Shown piece after piece: positions 17,662 to 27,549 of a DNA stretch of 64,000 nucleotides. The stretch covers positions 2,294,001 to 2,358,000 of the forward strand of contig NZ_CP107549.1 of the NCBI RefSeq assembly GCF_025837155.1. Reading direction: 5' to 3'. Source of the DNA: Pseudomonas sp. Z8(2022). GTDB lineage: Bacteria; Pseudomonadota; Gammaproteobacteria; Pseudomonadales; Pseudomonadaceae. The stretch's first letter is position 1; each line of letters begins with the position of its first letter. Under the pieces are notes generated by a model. That model was not told the DNA's origin. It worked only from the letters and a program-made list of their open reading frames with translations, and did not search any database. The translations under genes were made by a program, and so were the position numbers.

Positions 17662-17749
17662 TGGCGGAAGCGGTGAGATTCGAACTCACGGATAGTTGCC
17701 CATCGACGGTTTTCAAGACCGTTGCCTTAAACCACTCGGCCACGCTTCC
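17662..17749 (-). tRNA. tRNA-Ser (anticodon TGA)
   Basis: An 88-base type II tRNA with CCA encoded. Acceptor GGAAGCG pairs with CGCTTCC; the anticodon loop CTTGAAA holds TGA; a long variable arm (CGATGGGCAACTATCCG) and T-arm GAGTTCGAATCTC follow. Confidence 0.96.
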
Positions 17750-17801
17750 GAACTTCGAGCGCGGAGTCTGAAATTCGACCTCCGCAGCAGTGCGGGCGGC
17801 A

Positions 17802-17829
17802 ATCTTACCCGAACGCAACACACTGTCAA
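17802..17829 (-). promoter_or_regulatory. Sigma-70 promoter of tRNA-Ser
   Basis: On the minus strand TTGACA (17829-17824) and TAAGAT (17807-17802) are 16 bases apart. The -10 lies about 52 bases before the tRNA 5' end. Confidence 0.7.
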
Positions 17830-17839
17830 ACTCTCTGTC

Positions 17840-17867
17840 TTGGCACCTCGCCAGGCTCTGTTATGAT
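17840..17867 (+). promoter_or_regulatory. Sigma-70 promoter of yccA
   Basis: TTGGCA (17840-17845), a 16-base spacer and TATGAT (17862-17867), about 45 bases before the yccA ATG. It is back-to-back with the tRNA-Ser promoter. Confidence 0.7.
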
Positions 17868-17912
17868 CCGGGACATTCGAATAACGGAATTCTTGTGTTA
17901 CAGGAGCGTGCC

Positions 17913-18581
17913 ATGCAAGAGCGAGACTACGTACTAAACCATTCGCAAGCCGAACAGCTGGAAGTCAGCAAGGTTCTGCGCAACACCTACGGCCTGCTGG
18001 CCATCACTCTGGCCTTCAGTGGCCTGGTCGCATTCCTCAGCCAGCGCGCCAACGTGGCCTACCCGAACTTCTTCGTGGTGCTGATCGGCTTCTATGGCCT
18101 GTTCTTCCTCACCTACAAGCTGCGTGATTCCGCCTGGGGTCTGGTGTCCACCCTCGCCCTGACCGGTTTCATGGGTTACACCCTCGGCCCGATCCTCAAC
18201 CGTTACCTGGGCATGGCCAACGGTGCCGAAGTAATCAGCTCGGCATTCTCCATGACCGCACTGGTGTTCTTCGGCCTGTCTGCCTACGTGCTGACCACCC
18301 GCAAGGACATGAGCTTCCTCAGCGGCTTCATCACCGCCGGCTTCTTCGTCCTGCTCGCCGCCATCCTGGCCAGCTTCTTCTTCCAGATCAGCGGTCTGCA
18401 ACTGGCAATCAGCGCCGGTTTCGTGCTGTTCTCCTCGGTCTGCATCCTGTTCCAGACCAGCGCCATCATCCATGGCGGTGAGCGCAACTACATCATGGCG
18501 ACCATCAGCCTGTACGTTTCGATCTACAACCTGTTCGTCAGCCTGCTGCAGATCTTCGGCATCATGGGCGGCGACGACTGA
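17913..18581 (+). CDS. yccA: Bax inhibitor-1/YccA family membrane protein
   Basis: A 222-residue inner-membrane protein with seven hydrophobic helices. YccA of E. coli is a substrate and modulator of the FtsH protease; the wider TMBIM family includes pH-sensitive calcium leak channels. Hallmarks are RNTYGLLAITLAFSG at the first helix, TGFMGYTLGPIL in the middle, and the late RNYIMATISLYVSIYNLFVSLLQI with its membrane Asp-poor end. CAGGAG precedes ATG 17913. It has its own promoter and a strong terminator, so it is likely monocistronic. Confidence 0.92.
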   Translation: MQERDYVLNHSQAEQLEVSKVLRNTYGLLAITLAFSGLVAFLSQRANVAYPNFFVVLIGFYGLFFLTYKLRDSAWGLVSTLALTGFMGYTLGPILNRYLGMANGAEVISSAFSMTALVFFGLSAYVLTTRKDMSFLSGFITAGFFVLLAAILASFFFQISGLQLAISAGFVLFSSVCILFQTSAIIHGGERNYIMATISLYVSIYNLFVSLLQIFGIMGGDD

Positions 18582-18601
18582 TCACGGTTCGTCCCCCTTG
18601 G

Positions 18602-18626
18602 AGCCCGCTTCGGCGGGCTTTTTCTT
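18602..18626 (+). terminator. Rho-independent terminator of yccA
   Basis: AGCCCGC and GCGGGCT around a stable TTCG tetraloop, followed by TTTTTCTT, 20 bases after the stop codon. Confidence 0.9.
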
Positions 18627-18713
18627 GCGCGCCTGACAGCTAGGCGTAGTGATTCTTTGTTTGCCACTCCCCCTGGCCTTATCATTGCCTCAGTTTGCCT
18701 CGCCGGACATCCC

Positions 18714-19106
18714 ATGAAGTTTGCCATCGCCCTGTTCGCCGCCCCTCACCAACCCACCTCGCGCCGTGCACTGCGCTTTGCCCAGGCCGCATTGGCCGGC
18801 GGTCACGAGATCGTTCGCCTGTTCTTCTATCAGGACGGCGTGCACAGCGCCGCCAGCAATGTCGTGAACTCACAGGACGAGCTGGACCTGCCGCGAGAGT
18901 GGCGGGAATTCGTCACGGCCAACCGGCTCGATGCCGTGGTGTGTATCGCCGCCGCATTGCGTCGTGGCGTGCTGAATGCTGAGGAAGCGCAGCGCTATGC
19001 GCGCCCGGCAGCCAATCTGGAGGCACCCTGGGCGCTTTCCGGCCTTGGCCAGCTGCATGAAGCGGCGCAGCAGGCTGACCGACTGATCTGCTTCGGAGGC
19101 CACTGA
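18714..19106 (+). CDS. tusD: Sulfur relay protein TusD
   Basis: Subunit of the TusBCD complex, which takes persulfide sulfur from TusA and hands it to TusE for tRNA 2-thiouridine synthesis. The 130-residue DsrE-fold protein carries the conserved active Cys77 in DAVVCIAAALRRG, equivalent to E. coli Cys78. ATG 18714 begins the family-typical MKFAIALFAAP. tusC starts at the base after its stop. The whole tusDCBE set is tightly packed, clearly one operon. Confidence 0.94.
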   Translation: MKFAIALFAAPHQPTSRRALRFAQAALAGGHEIVRLFFYQDGVHSAASNVVNSQDELDLPREWREFVTANRLDAVVCIAAALRRGVLNAEEAQRYARPAANLEAPWALSGLGQLHEAAQQADRLICFGGH

Positions 19107-19466
19107 ATGAGCAAGTCACTGTTGATCATCAGCCGCCAGGCCCCTTGGAGCGGCCCCGGCGCACGCGAAGCGCTGGATATCGCCCTGTCCGGCGGCGCCT
19201 TCGATCTACCCATCGGCATGCTGTTTCTCGATGACGGCGTCTTTCAGCTCTGCGCCGGGCAGCAACCCGGCCAACTGCAACAGAAAGACCTCGGCGCCAA
19301 TCTGCAGGCCCTGCCGATGTTCGGTGTAGAGAGTCTGTACGCCAGCCAGCGCAGCCTGGCCGAACGCGGTCTTGGCGACAGCGAACTGAATCTGCCGGTA
19401 GAGCGCCTCGATGACAACGCTCTGACTGCCCTCCTCGATCGTTACGACCAGGTGATCACCCTCTGA
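19107..19466 (+). CDS. tusC: Sulfur relay protein TusC
   Basis: A 119-residue DsrF-like subunit of TusBCD, structural in the hexamer. It begins MSKSLLIISRQAPWSGPGAREALD, the usual TusC/DsrF start, and includes GMLFLDDGVFQL. Its stop overlaps the tusB start by one base (TGATG). Confidence 0.92.
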   Translation: MSKSLLIISRQAPWSGPGAREALDIALSGGAFDLPIGMLFLDDGVFQLCAGQQPGQLQQKDLGANLQALPMFGVESLYASQRSLAERGLGDSELNLPVERLDDNALTALLDRYDQVITL

Positions 19467-19765
19467 TGGCCACCCTGCATATCCTTTCCCACTCGCCTTT
19501 CGCCGACAGCCGTCTGGCCAGCTGCCTGCGCCTGCTGGGTGCCGACGACGCGCTGCTGCTCACCGGTGACGCGGTGTACGCCCTGCAACCCGGCACCGCC
19601 AATCTGCAGGCCCTGCAACTGATGCCGGACAACATCATGCTCTACGCACTGGAAGAAGACCTCGCCGCACGCGGCCTGCAGGCTTCCGGGCGCGCTCAGG
19701 CCGTGGACTACCCGACATTCGTCGAACTCTGCACCCGCTACGCCAAGGTCAACAGCTGGCTATGA
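19466..19765 (+). CDS. tusB: Sulfur relay protein TusB
   Basis: A 99-residue DsrH-like subunit of TusBCD, starting MATLHILSHSPF. The motif ALLLTGDAVYAL matches the family's central strand. It overlaps tusC by one base and tusE by four. Confidence 0.92.
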   Translation: MATLHILSHSPFADSRLASCLRLLGADDALLLTGDAVYALQPGTANLQALQLMPDNIMLYALEEDLAARGLQASGRAQAVDYPTFVELCTRYAKVNSWL

Positions 19766-20097
19766 GCACCTTGAACGTCGGCGGACGCGATATCGCCCTG
19801 GACAAGGATGGCTACCTCATCGACCTGCAGGACTGGTCGCGCCCGGTTGCCGAGGCGCTTGCCGCTGCCGAAGAGCTGCAGCTGAGCGGCGAGCACTGGG
19901 AAATTCTCGATCAGCTGCGCGCCTTCTATGACGAGTTCCAGCTGTCACCGGCCAACCGTCCGCTGATCAAGTACGTGGCGCTGAAGCTGGGACCAGACAA
20001 GGGCAACAGCCTGCACCTCAACCGCCTGTTCAAGGGCACGCCCGCCAAACTCGCCGCCAAGCTCGCCGGCCTGCCGAAACCGACCAATTGTCTATGA
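19762..20097 (+). CDS. tusE: Sulfur relay protein TusE (DsrC family)
   Basis: Accepts persulfide from TusBCD and presents it to MnmA. The 111-residue protein has the DsrC layout (DKDGYLIDLQDWS; EHWEILDQLRAFYDEF) and the essential cysteine as the next-to-last residue (NCL). It overlaps tusB upstream and the next gene downstream by four bases each. The partner enzyme gene mnmA lies about 20 kb away at 40915. Confidence 0.95.
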   Translation: MSTLNVGGRDIALDKDGYLIDLQDWSRPVAEALAAAEELQLSGEHWEILDQLRAFYDEFQLSPANRPLIKYVALKLGPDKGNSLHLNRLFKGTPAKLAAKLAGLPKPTNCL

Positions 20098-21077
20098 AAC
20101 TGATCACGCCTGAAGAACACCCTTTTGCCCAGTTCGTGCGCGTACTCGGCAAGGGCAAACGCGGCGCTCGCGGCCTGACCCGCGAGGAAGCCCGCGAAGC
20201 CATGGGCATGCTGCTCGACGGCAAGGTCGAAGATGCCCAGCTTGGGGCCTTTCTGATGCTGCTGCGGCACAAGGAGGAAAGCGCCGAGGAGCTCGCCGGC
20301 TTTACCGAAGCCATTCGCCCGCGACTGGCCGCGCCCGCCATCCAGGTCGATCTGGACTGGCCCAGCTACGCCGGCAAGAAACGTCATCTTCCCTGGTATC
20401 TGCTGGCCGCCAAGGCGCTGGCTGCCAGTGGTGTGCGCATCTTCATGCACGGCGCTGGCGCCCATACCGCAGGCCGCCTGTATACCGAACAACTGCTGAC
20501 AACACTGGATATCCCCTACTGCCGCGACTGGCAGAGTGCGGCAGCGGCGCTCGATCAGCACGGTCTCGCCTACAGCTATCTGGGCGACTGGATGCCGACG
20601 CTGCAGCGCATGATCGACTTGCGCAACACCCTTGGCCTGCGCTCGCCCATTCACTCCCTGGCACGCGTGATCAACCCGCTGAGCGCACGCTGCGGACTGC
20701 AGAGCATCTTTCATCCTGGCTACCAGGCCGTACACCGCGAGGCCAGCCGACTGCTGGGCGATGAGGCCATCGTGATCAAGGGCGAAGGCGGCGAGATCGA
20801 GGCCAACCCGGACGTGGCCTGCCATCTGTACGGTACCCGTAACGGCGAAGCCTGGGACGAGGAATGGCCGCCACTGTCGGCACAGCGCCACGTCAAACCC
20901 GAGCGACTGGATCCGGACGTACTGGGCGCGTTCTGGTACGGCGAGCATGAAGACGCCTACGGCGGGCTGGCGGTGATAGCCACCATGGCCATCGCGTTGC
21001 GCGGATTGGGCATGACCCGCGAAGAGGCCTTCCAACAGGCGCAACAACGCTGGGATGCACGCCTTCAATCTAACTGA
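20094..21077 (+). CDS. ybiB: TrpD2/YbiB-like protein of the anthranilate phosphoribosyltransferase fold
   Basis: A 327-residue protein related to anthranilate phosphoribosyltransferase. YbiB-type members are not tryptophan enzymes; the E. coli protein is a DNA-damage-induced nucleic-acid binder. The family N-terminus (EEHPFAQFVRVLGKGKRGARGLTREEAREAM) and the GKKRHLPWYLLAAKALAASGVRIFMHG stretch are clear. The phosphoribosyl-diphosphate motif of true TrpD is not seen. The start ATG 20094 overlaps the tusE stop, placing it in the tus operon, although a sulfur role is not implied. Confidence 0.85.
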   Translation: MKLITPEEHPFAQFVRVLGKGKRGARGLTREEAREAMGMLLDGKVEDAQLGAFLMLLRHKEESAEELAGFTEAIRPRLAAPAIQVDLDWPSYAGKKRHLPWYLLAAKALAASGVRIFMHGAGAHTAGRLYTEQLLTTLDIPYCRDWQSAAAALDQHGLAYSYLGDWMPTLQRMIDLRNTLGLRSPIHSLARVINPLSARCGLQSIFHPGYQAVHREASRLLGDEAIVIKGEGGEIEANPDVACHLYGTRNGEAWDEEWPPLSAQRHVKPERLDPDVLGAFWYGEHEDAYGGLAVIATMAIALRGLGMTREEAFQQAQQRWDARLQSN

Positions 21078-21162
21078 CCGATCTTTTCAGCCAGCTTTTT
21101 CCACCTTTCAATCGACTTCATATCGCTAGACTTCGGGTTCATTCAGAACGAAGGCACGCGTT

Positions 21163-22161
21163 ATGGGCTTATTGATCGATGGACGCTGGCATGACCAGTG
21201 GTATGACACCGGCGACAGTGGCCGCTTCCAGCGCGAAAGTGCACAGCGGCGTAGCTGGGTGACCGCGGATGGCAGCGCCGGCCCGAGTGGTGAAGACGGC
21301 TTCAAGGCTGAGGCCGGGCGCTATCACCTGTACGTCTCGCTGGCCTGCCCCTGGGCACATCGCACCCTGATCCTGCGCAAGCTCAAGGGGCTGGAATCCC
21401 TGATCGACGTGTCGGTTGTCAGCTGGCTGATGCGCGAACAAGGCTGGACCTTCGATCGCGACACCGGCTCGACCGGCGATCAGCTCGACAGTCTGAGCTA
21501 CATGCATCAGCGCTACACCGCAGATGACCGGCACTACAGCGGCCGTGTCACCGTACCCGCACTGTGGGACAAGCAGAGCGGTGGCATCGTCAGCAATGAA
21601 TCGGCCGAGATCATCCGCATGTTCAACAGTGCATTCGATGGTCTGACCGGCAACCAACTGGACTTCTACCCCGAGCCGCTGCGCGAGCGTATCGACCAGC
21701 TCAACGAACTCATCTACCCGGCGGTGAACAACGGCGTCTACCGCGCCGGCTTCGCCACCACTCAGGAAGCGTATGAAGAAGCCTTCGACGAGCTGTTCGC
21801 CATGCTTGACGAGCTGGAAGCACTACTGGACGAAAACCGTTACCTGGCTGGCGAATACCTGACCGAGGCAGACATTCGCCTGTTCACCACGCTGATTCGC
21901 TTTGATGCCGTCTATCACGGGCACTTCAAGTGCAACCTGCGGCGTATCGAGGATTATCCGAGCCTGTCCAACTGGCTGCGCGAGCTTTATCAGTGGCCGG
22001 GCATCGCCGAGACGGTGGACTTCACCCACATCAAGTCGCACTACTATGCCAGCCACGCCACCATCAATCCGACCGGTGTGATTCCCAAGGGGCCGCAGCA
22101 GGACGTCATGCGTGCGCATGATCGCCGGCGCCTGCCAGGAAAAGGTGTGTTCAAACGCTGA
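21163..22161 (+). CDS. yqjG: Glutathionyl-hydroquinone reductase
   Basis: Reduces glutathionyl-hydroquinones to hydroquinone using glutathione. It is a Xi-class glutathione transferase. The 332 residues include a thioredoxin-like N-domain with catalytic Cys62 in ACPWAHR and a helical C-domain containing NNGVYRAGFATTQEAYEEA and YLAGEYLTEADIRLFTTLIRFDAVY. The tail NPTGVIPKGP is family-typical. ATG 21163 lies 85 bases after the ybiB-like stop, and a terminator follows it. Confidence 0.95.
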   Translation: MGLLIDGRWHDQWYDTGDSGRFQRESAQRRSWVTADGSAGPSGEDGFKAEAGRYHLYVSLACPWAHRTLILRKLKGLESLIDVSVVSWLMREQGWTFDRDTGSTGDQLDSLSYMHQRYTADDRHYSGRVTVPALWDKQSGGIVSNESAEIIRMFNSAFDGLTGNQLDFYPEPLRERIDQLNELIYPAVNNGVYRAGFATTQEAYEEAFDELFAMLDELEALLDENRYLAGEYLTEADIRLFTTLIRFDAVYHGHFKCNLRRIEDYPSLSNWLRELYQWPGIAETVDFTHIKSHYYASHATINPTGVIPKGPQQDVMRAHDRRRLPGKGVFKR

Positions 22162-22169
22162 CAGATGAC

Positions 22170-22197
22170 AGAAGCCTCGCCAAGAGGCTTCTGTTTT
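22170..22197 (+). terminator. Terminator of yqjG, overlapping the cysG 3' end
   Basis: AGAAGCCTC and GAGGCTTCT around a five-base loop, followed by GTTTT. The T run reaches the stop codon of the converging cysG. Confidence 0.8.
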
Positions 22198-23585
22198 CAG
22201 ATACCGCCCTGAGCGCCTTCGAACCAGGCCAGCTTGTCGCGCAGGGTGACCACCTCGCCGACGATCACCAGGGTGGGCGCGTGCACTTCGTGCTCGGCCA
22301 CCAGTTCCGGCAGGGTTTCCAGCGTGCCGGTGAAGACCCGCTGATTCTGCGTTGTGCCCTGCTGCACCAGCGCAGCCGGCGTTGCGCCTGAACGGCCGTG
22401 AGCGATCAGCTGTTCGCAGATACCCGGCAAGCCCACCAGGCCCATGTAGAACACCAGCGTCTGCCCGGGCGCCACCAGATCCTTCCAGGGAAGGTTGCTG
22501 CTGCCATCCTTGAGGTGCCCGGTAACGAAACGCACCGATTGCGCGTGGTCGCGATGGGTCAGCGGAATGCCCGCATAGGCTGCACAGCCTGACGCGGCGG
22601 TGATGCCTGGCACGACCTGAAACGGAATGCCTTCGACCGCCAGCTGCTCGATCTCCTCGCCGCCGCGGCCGAAGATGAACGGGTCACCGCCCTTCAGACG
22701 CAGCACACGCTTGCCCTGGCGCGCCAGATCGATCAGCAGGTGGTTGATCTGTTCCTGCGGCACTGCGTGATCGGCGCGGCGCTTGCCTACATAAATACGC
22801 TCGGCATCGCGCCGGCACAGCTCGATGATCGCAGGCGCCACCAGGCGATCGTAGAGCACCACGTCGGCCTGCTGCATCAGACGCAGGGCCCGGAAGGTCA
22901 GCAGGTCCGGATCCCCCGGGCCGGCGCCGACCAGGTACACCTCACCCAAAGCGCGCGGTGCAGCATCTGCCAGACGCTCTTCCAGCAGTCGTTCGGCTTC
23001 GTGTGGCTTACCGGAAAAGACGCTCTCGGCGATCTGCCCCTGAAAAACATCCTCCCAGAACACCCGGCGCTGCTGCACATCGGGAAACAACTGCTTGACC
23101 CGCTCGCGGAAGCGCTTGCCCAGGTTGGCCAGCTGGCCATAGGTAGCCGGAATCCAGGTTTCGATCTTGGCGCGAATCAGCCTGGCCAGAACCGGCGCGT
23201 CGCCCCCACTGCTGACCGCGACGATCAGCGGAGAGCGATCGACGATGGCCGGAAAGATCACGCTGCATAGCGCTGGAGCATCCACCACGTTGACGGGTAT
23301 GCCCAGCGCCTGAGCGTCAGCGGAAATCTGCGCATTGAGCGACACGTCATCGGTGGCGGCGATGACCAGGGAGACGCCCTGCAGGTCGCCGCTTTCATAG
23401 CCGCGCAGGACGAAACTCTCGGGGCCTGCCAACGCCTGCAGTTCGCTACGGATCTGCGGCGCGACAACCCGCAGCCGGGCACCGGCATCGCTCAGCAGAC
23501 GCGCCTTGCGCAGCGCGACCTCACCGCCACCGATCACCAGCACCGGACGATCCTGCAGCTTGTGGAACAGCGGAAGGAATTGCAT
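22197..23585 (-). CDS. cysG: Siroheme synthase (trifunctional CysG)
   Basis: Converts uroporphyrinogen III to siroheme, the cofactor of sulfite and nitrite reductases. The 462 residues comprise an N-terminal dehydrogenase/ferrochelatase ([15 protein letters not shown]) with the catalytic Asp region ATDD, then from about residue 215 the SAM-dependent methyltransferase ([34 protein letters not shown]). ATG 23585. Downstream of serS on the same strand, with a 102-base gap containing a palindrome. Assigning it to assimilatory sulfur metabolism fits its neighbours only loosely. Confidence 0.96.
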   Translation of the reverse strand: MQFLPLFHKLQDRPVLVIGGGEVALRKARLLSDAGARLRVVAPQIRSELQALAGPESFVLRGYESGDLQGVSLVIAATDDVSLNAQISADAQALGIPVNVVDAPALCSVIFPAIVDRSPLIVAVSSGGDAPVLARLIRAKIETWIPATYGQLANLGKRFRERVKQLFPDVQQRRVFWEDVFQGQIAESVFSGKPHEAERLLEERLADAAPRALGEVYLVGAGPGDPDLLTFRALRLMQQADVVLYDRLVAPAIIELCRRDAERIYVGKRRADHAVPQEQINHLLIDLARQGKRVLRLKGGDPFIFGRGGEEIEQLAVEGIPFQVVPGITAASGCAAYAGIPLTHRDHAQSVRFVTGHLKDGSSNLPWKDLVAPGQTLVFYMGLVGLPGICEQLIAHGRSGATPAALVQQGTTQNQRVFTGTLETLPELVAEHEVHAPTLVIVGEVVTLRDKLAWFEGAQGGI

Positions 23586-23610
23586 CAGATCAGCCTCATA
23601 GAGGTCGGCG

Positions 23611-23633
23611 TAGGGTGCGCTTGGCGCACCCTA
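23611..23633. repeat. Palindromic repeat between serS and cysG
   Basis: TAGGGTGCGC and its exact complement separated by TTG. The same GGGTGCGC-type palindrome is scattered in several Pseudomonas genomes. It has no T run, so termination alone is doubtful. Confidence 0.6.
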
Positions 23634-23687
23634 ACCATGAAGCGAGGCAGCTGCTGCCGCCGCGCTTCGTATATCGGGGATGGCCGC

Positions 23688-24977
<1,290 letters not shown>

Positions 24978-25091
24978 TCAATACAACAGCGTAATGGTGA
25001 AGGCCAGCACTGTGGCGCGGGTTGTGGAGTGTAAAGCCTTAACAGGCGGTTGAAAAACCACCTGCGTTGTTTTCAGCGCCCTGCAGACAGT

Positions 25092-25472
25092 TCAGGCAGC
25101 CAAACGAGCCAGGCTCAAGCCAGCCCAGGCCGCCAGCAGACCGCCGATGATGCTGAACGCCAGGTAACCGAGGGCTTCGGCAGCGCGCCCCCCCTCGATC
25201 AGGTTCATGATTTCCAGACTGAAGGAGGAAAAGGTGGTAAAGCCCCCCAACACGCCGGTAATCAATCCGCTGCGCAGCTCCAGCGGTATGTCGGAACGCG
25301 TGAGAAACAGCCCGGAAAGCACGCCGATCAACAGGCAGCCAATGACATTGACGGCAAAGGTGCCCAGATAAAAGTGCCGGGGCCAGTTCCCGGCGACCCA
25401 ACCGGACACCAGAAACCGCAGCACCGAACCGGCCGCGCCGCCAGCGGCCACGGCAAGCACCACACGTATCAT
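25092..25472 (-). CDS. crcB: Fluoride ion exporter CrcB/Fluc
   Basis: A dual-topology dimeric fluoride channel. The 126 residues form four membrane helices. Hallmarks are [24 protein letters not shown] with the conserved Asn, and [12 protein letters not shown] containing the Phe-box residues. Start ATG 25472 overlaps the rarA stop by four bases. No fluoride riboswitch would be expected here since the gene is inside an operon. Confidence 0.95.
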   Translation of the reverse strand: MIRVVLAVAAGGAAGSVLRFLVSGWVAGNWPRHFYLGTFAVNVIGCLLIGVLSGLFLTRSDIPLELRSGLITGVLGGFTTFSSFSLEIMNLIEGGRAAEALGYLAFSIIGGLLAAWAGLSLARLAA

Positions 25473-26794
25473 GGGGTTCTCCTTTGCCTCGGGCTCGCAG
25501 CGTCCAGCTTGCGCAAATGCTGCAGTTTGTCGCGAATCTTCAGCTCCAGGCCACGCGGCACCGGTTGGTAATACTGGCGCGGCTGCAGGTGCTCGGGGAA
25601 GTAATCTTCACCCGCTGCGTAGGCATCCGGCTCGTCATGGGCGTAGCGGTATTCATCGCCATAACCTAGTTGCTTCATCAGCTTGGTCGGCGCGTTGCGC
25701 AGGTGCAGCGGAACCTCCTGCGAGCCCTGCTCGGCGGCATCGCGCATGGCAGCCTTGAAGGCCGTGTACACCGCATTGCTCTTCGGCGCACAGGCCAGAT
25801 AGACGATGGCCTGTGCCACCGCCAGCTCGCCCTCCGGACTGCCCAGGCGCTCCTGCACGTCCCAGGCATTGAGACACAGGGTCAACGCCCGCGGATCGGC
25901 ATTGCCGATGTCCTCGCTGGCCATGCGCACCACACGCCGGGCGATGTACAGCGGATCGCAACCGCCGTCGAGCATGCGTGCATACCAGTACAGAGCGCCG
26001 TCCGGACTGGAGCCGCGCACCGACTTGTGCAGCGCGGATATCTGGTCGTAGAAGGCCTCGCCGCCCTTGTCGAAACGGCGACGGCTGTCGCCCAGCAGAT
26101 TCTGCAGCAGCTCGACGCCGATCTCGCCATCGTCCTCTGCCAGGTCCGCGGCGTTCTCGAGGAAGTTGAGCAGCCGGCGACCATCGCCATCGGCGGCAGC
26201 CAGAAGAATCTGGAAAGCGTCGTCCGGCAGGCTCAGACGCCGATCGCCCAGCCCCTTCGGGTCGGTCAGGGCACGATTGACCAGCTTGCGCATGGCCGCC
26301 TCGTCCAGACTTTTCAGCACATAGACGCGTGCGCGCGACAGCAGTGCGTTGTTCAGTTCGAACGACGGATTCTCGGTGGTGGCGCCGATGAAGATCAGGG
26401 TGCCGTCTTCAACGTAAGGCAGGAAGGCGTCCTGCTGACTCTTGTTGAAACGATGCACCTCGTCGACGAAGAGAATGGTGCGGCGGCCATACTGCGCCGC
26501 GTGCTGTTGAGCGACTTCGACCGCCTGACGAATCTCCTTCACGCCGGACAATACGGCGGAAATCGTCTCGAAATGCGCATCGGTGACCTTGGCCAGCAGG
26601 CGCGCCAGAGTGGTCTTGCCAACCCCGGGCGGCCCCCAGAAGATCATCGAGTGCAGCGCGCCCTGCTCCAGCGCCTCGCGCAGCGGCTTGCCCGGCCCCA
26701 GCACATGCTCCTGCCCGACGTATTCGTCCAGGCTGGTGGCACGCAAACGCGCAGCCAGAGGCTGCGCGACAGGTTGGCGGCCGAACAGGTCCAC
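25469..26794 (-). CDS. rarA: Replication-associated recombination protein A, GTG start
   Basis: An AAA+ ATPase acting at stalled replication forks (also called MgsA). The 441 residues show Walker [15 protein letters not shown], Walker [17 protein letters not shown], sensor [11 protein letters not shown] and the C-terminal tetramerisation region ([24 protein letters not shown]). Translation starts at GTG 26794 with AGGAG upstream. It begins three bases after the lolA stop and overlaps crcB downstream. Confidence 0.95.
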   Translation of the reverse strand: MDLFGRQPVAQPLAARLRATSLDEYVGQEHVLGPGKPLREALEQGALHSMIFWGPPGVGKTTLARLLAKVTDAHFETISAVLSGVKEIRQAVEVAQQHAAQYGRRTILFVDEVHRFNKSQQDAFLPYVEDGTLIFIGATTENPSFELNNALLSRARVYVLKSLDEAAMRKLVNRALTDPKGLGDRRLSLPDDAFQILLAAADGDGRRLLNFLENAADLAEDDGEIGVELLQNLLGDSRRRFDKGGEAFYDQISALHKSVRGSSPDGALYWYARMLDGGCDPLYIARRVVRMASEDIGNADPRALTLCLNAWDVQERLGSPEGELAVAQAIVYLACAPKSNAVYTAFKAAMRDAAEQGSQEVPLHLRNAPTKLMKQLGYGDEYRYAHDEPDAYAAGEDYFPEHLQPRQYYQPVPRGLELKIRDKLQHLRKLDAASPRQRRTP

Positions 26795-26797
26795 GGC

Positions 26798-27424
26798 TTA
26801 CTCCTGGATGACGTCCGCACCTTCCGGAATGTCGAAGGTGAACTGGCTGTCATTGACCGGCTCGTTCATCTTCACATTGAGGAACAGAATGTTGGTGCGT
26901 TGACCGATGCTGTCGATCAGTTGCATGTCGTTGAGCACGCGGTTGCGGAACGACAGACGCAGGCTGTCGAACAGGCTGTCCTTGGCCTTCGGCTTGAGGA
27001 TGAAGTCGACCACGCTACCGCCTTCCTTGTAATCGATCTCGAAGTTCTCGCGAATCTGCGATACGTCGCCGGACAGCAGCAGGGCCGGGGTATGCGTCAG
27101 GCGCTGATCGAGGGTCTGGATGGTCACCTGCTCCAGATCGGGGTCGTACAGCCAGACCTTTTCGCCGTTGGACACCAGCAACTGCTCCATCGGCTGGTCG
27201 GTATGCCAGCGGAACAGGCCTGGGCGCTTGAGCACCAGTTCACCGGCAGTTTCCTGCAGCTGCGTGCCGCTGGCATCCAGGGTCAGTTGGGAAAAACGGG
27301 CATTGATGGTTTGCGCCTGATTGAGCAGTTCGGTCAGGCGCTTGGTAGCCGCCTCTTCGTCAGCCTGGGCGGTTAGCAGGGTAAAGCTCAGAGCAGCCAG
27401 CATCAGCAGGCGAATAACACGCAT
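26798..27424 (-). CDS. lolA: Outer-membrane lipoprotein carrier protein LolA
   Basis: A periplasmic shuttle that carries lipoproteins from LolCDE to LolB. The 208-residue precursor has a Sec signal peptide ([21 protein letters not shown], cleavage after residue 21). The mature protein has the LolA features [27 protein letters not shown] and [18 protein letters not shown] 27424 is chosen because AAGGGG precedes it and it begins the signal peptide. It follows ftsK and is coupled to rarA. Confidence 0.95.
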   Translation of the reverse strand: MRVIRLLMLAALSFTLLTAQADEEAATKRLTELLNQAQTINARFSQLTLDASGTQLQETAGELVLKRPGLFRWHTDQPMEQLLVSNGEKVWLYDPDLEQVTIQTLDQRLTHTPALLLSGDVSQIRENFEIDYKEGGSVVDFILKPKAKDSLFDSLRLSFRNRVLNDMQLIDSIGQRTNILFLNVKMNEPVNDSQFTFDIPEGADVIQE

Positions 27425-27453
27425 ATAAACCCCTTGATTCCGTATGAGAATGA

Positions 27454-27539
27454 CGGGGCGACTCCGCACCCCGTGCTGCCCGGCAGCATCTGAGCTGCCG
27501 AGAACCCTGTAGACCGCGGATTCAGTGCTTTATCCGCGG
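27454..27539. other. Tandem hairpins between ftsK and lolA
   Basis: Three inverted repeats in the 125-base gap: GGGG/CCCC near 27455, GGCAG/CTGCC near 27481, and CCGCGGAT (27514-27521)/ATCCGCGG (27532-27539). None has a T run. They could stabilise the ftsK 3' end or slow read-through into lolA. Confidence 0.35.
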
Positions 27540-27549
27540 CGCGCAACAC

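Noticed and set aside
25092..25472. Fluoride riboswitch before crcB
   Set aside because: crcB starts inside the rarA stop codon, so no leader exists.
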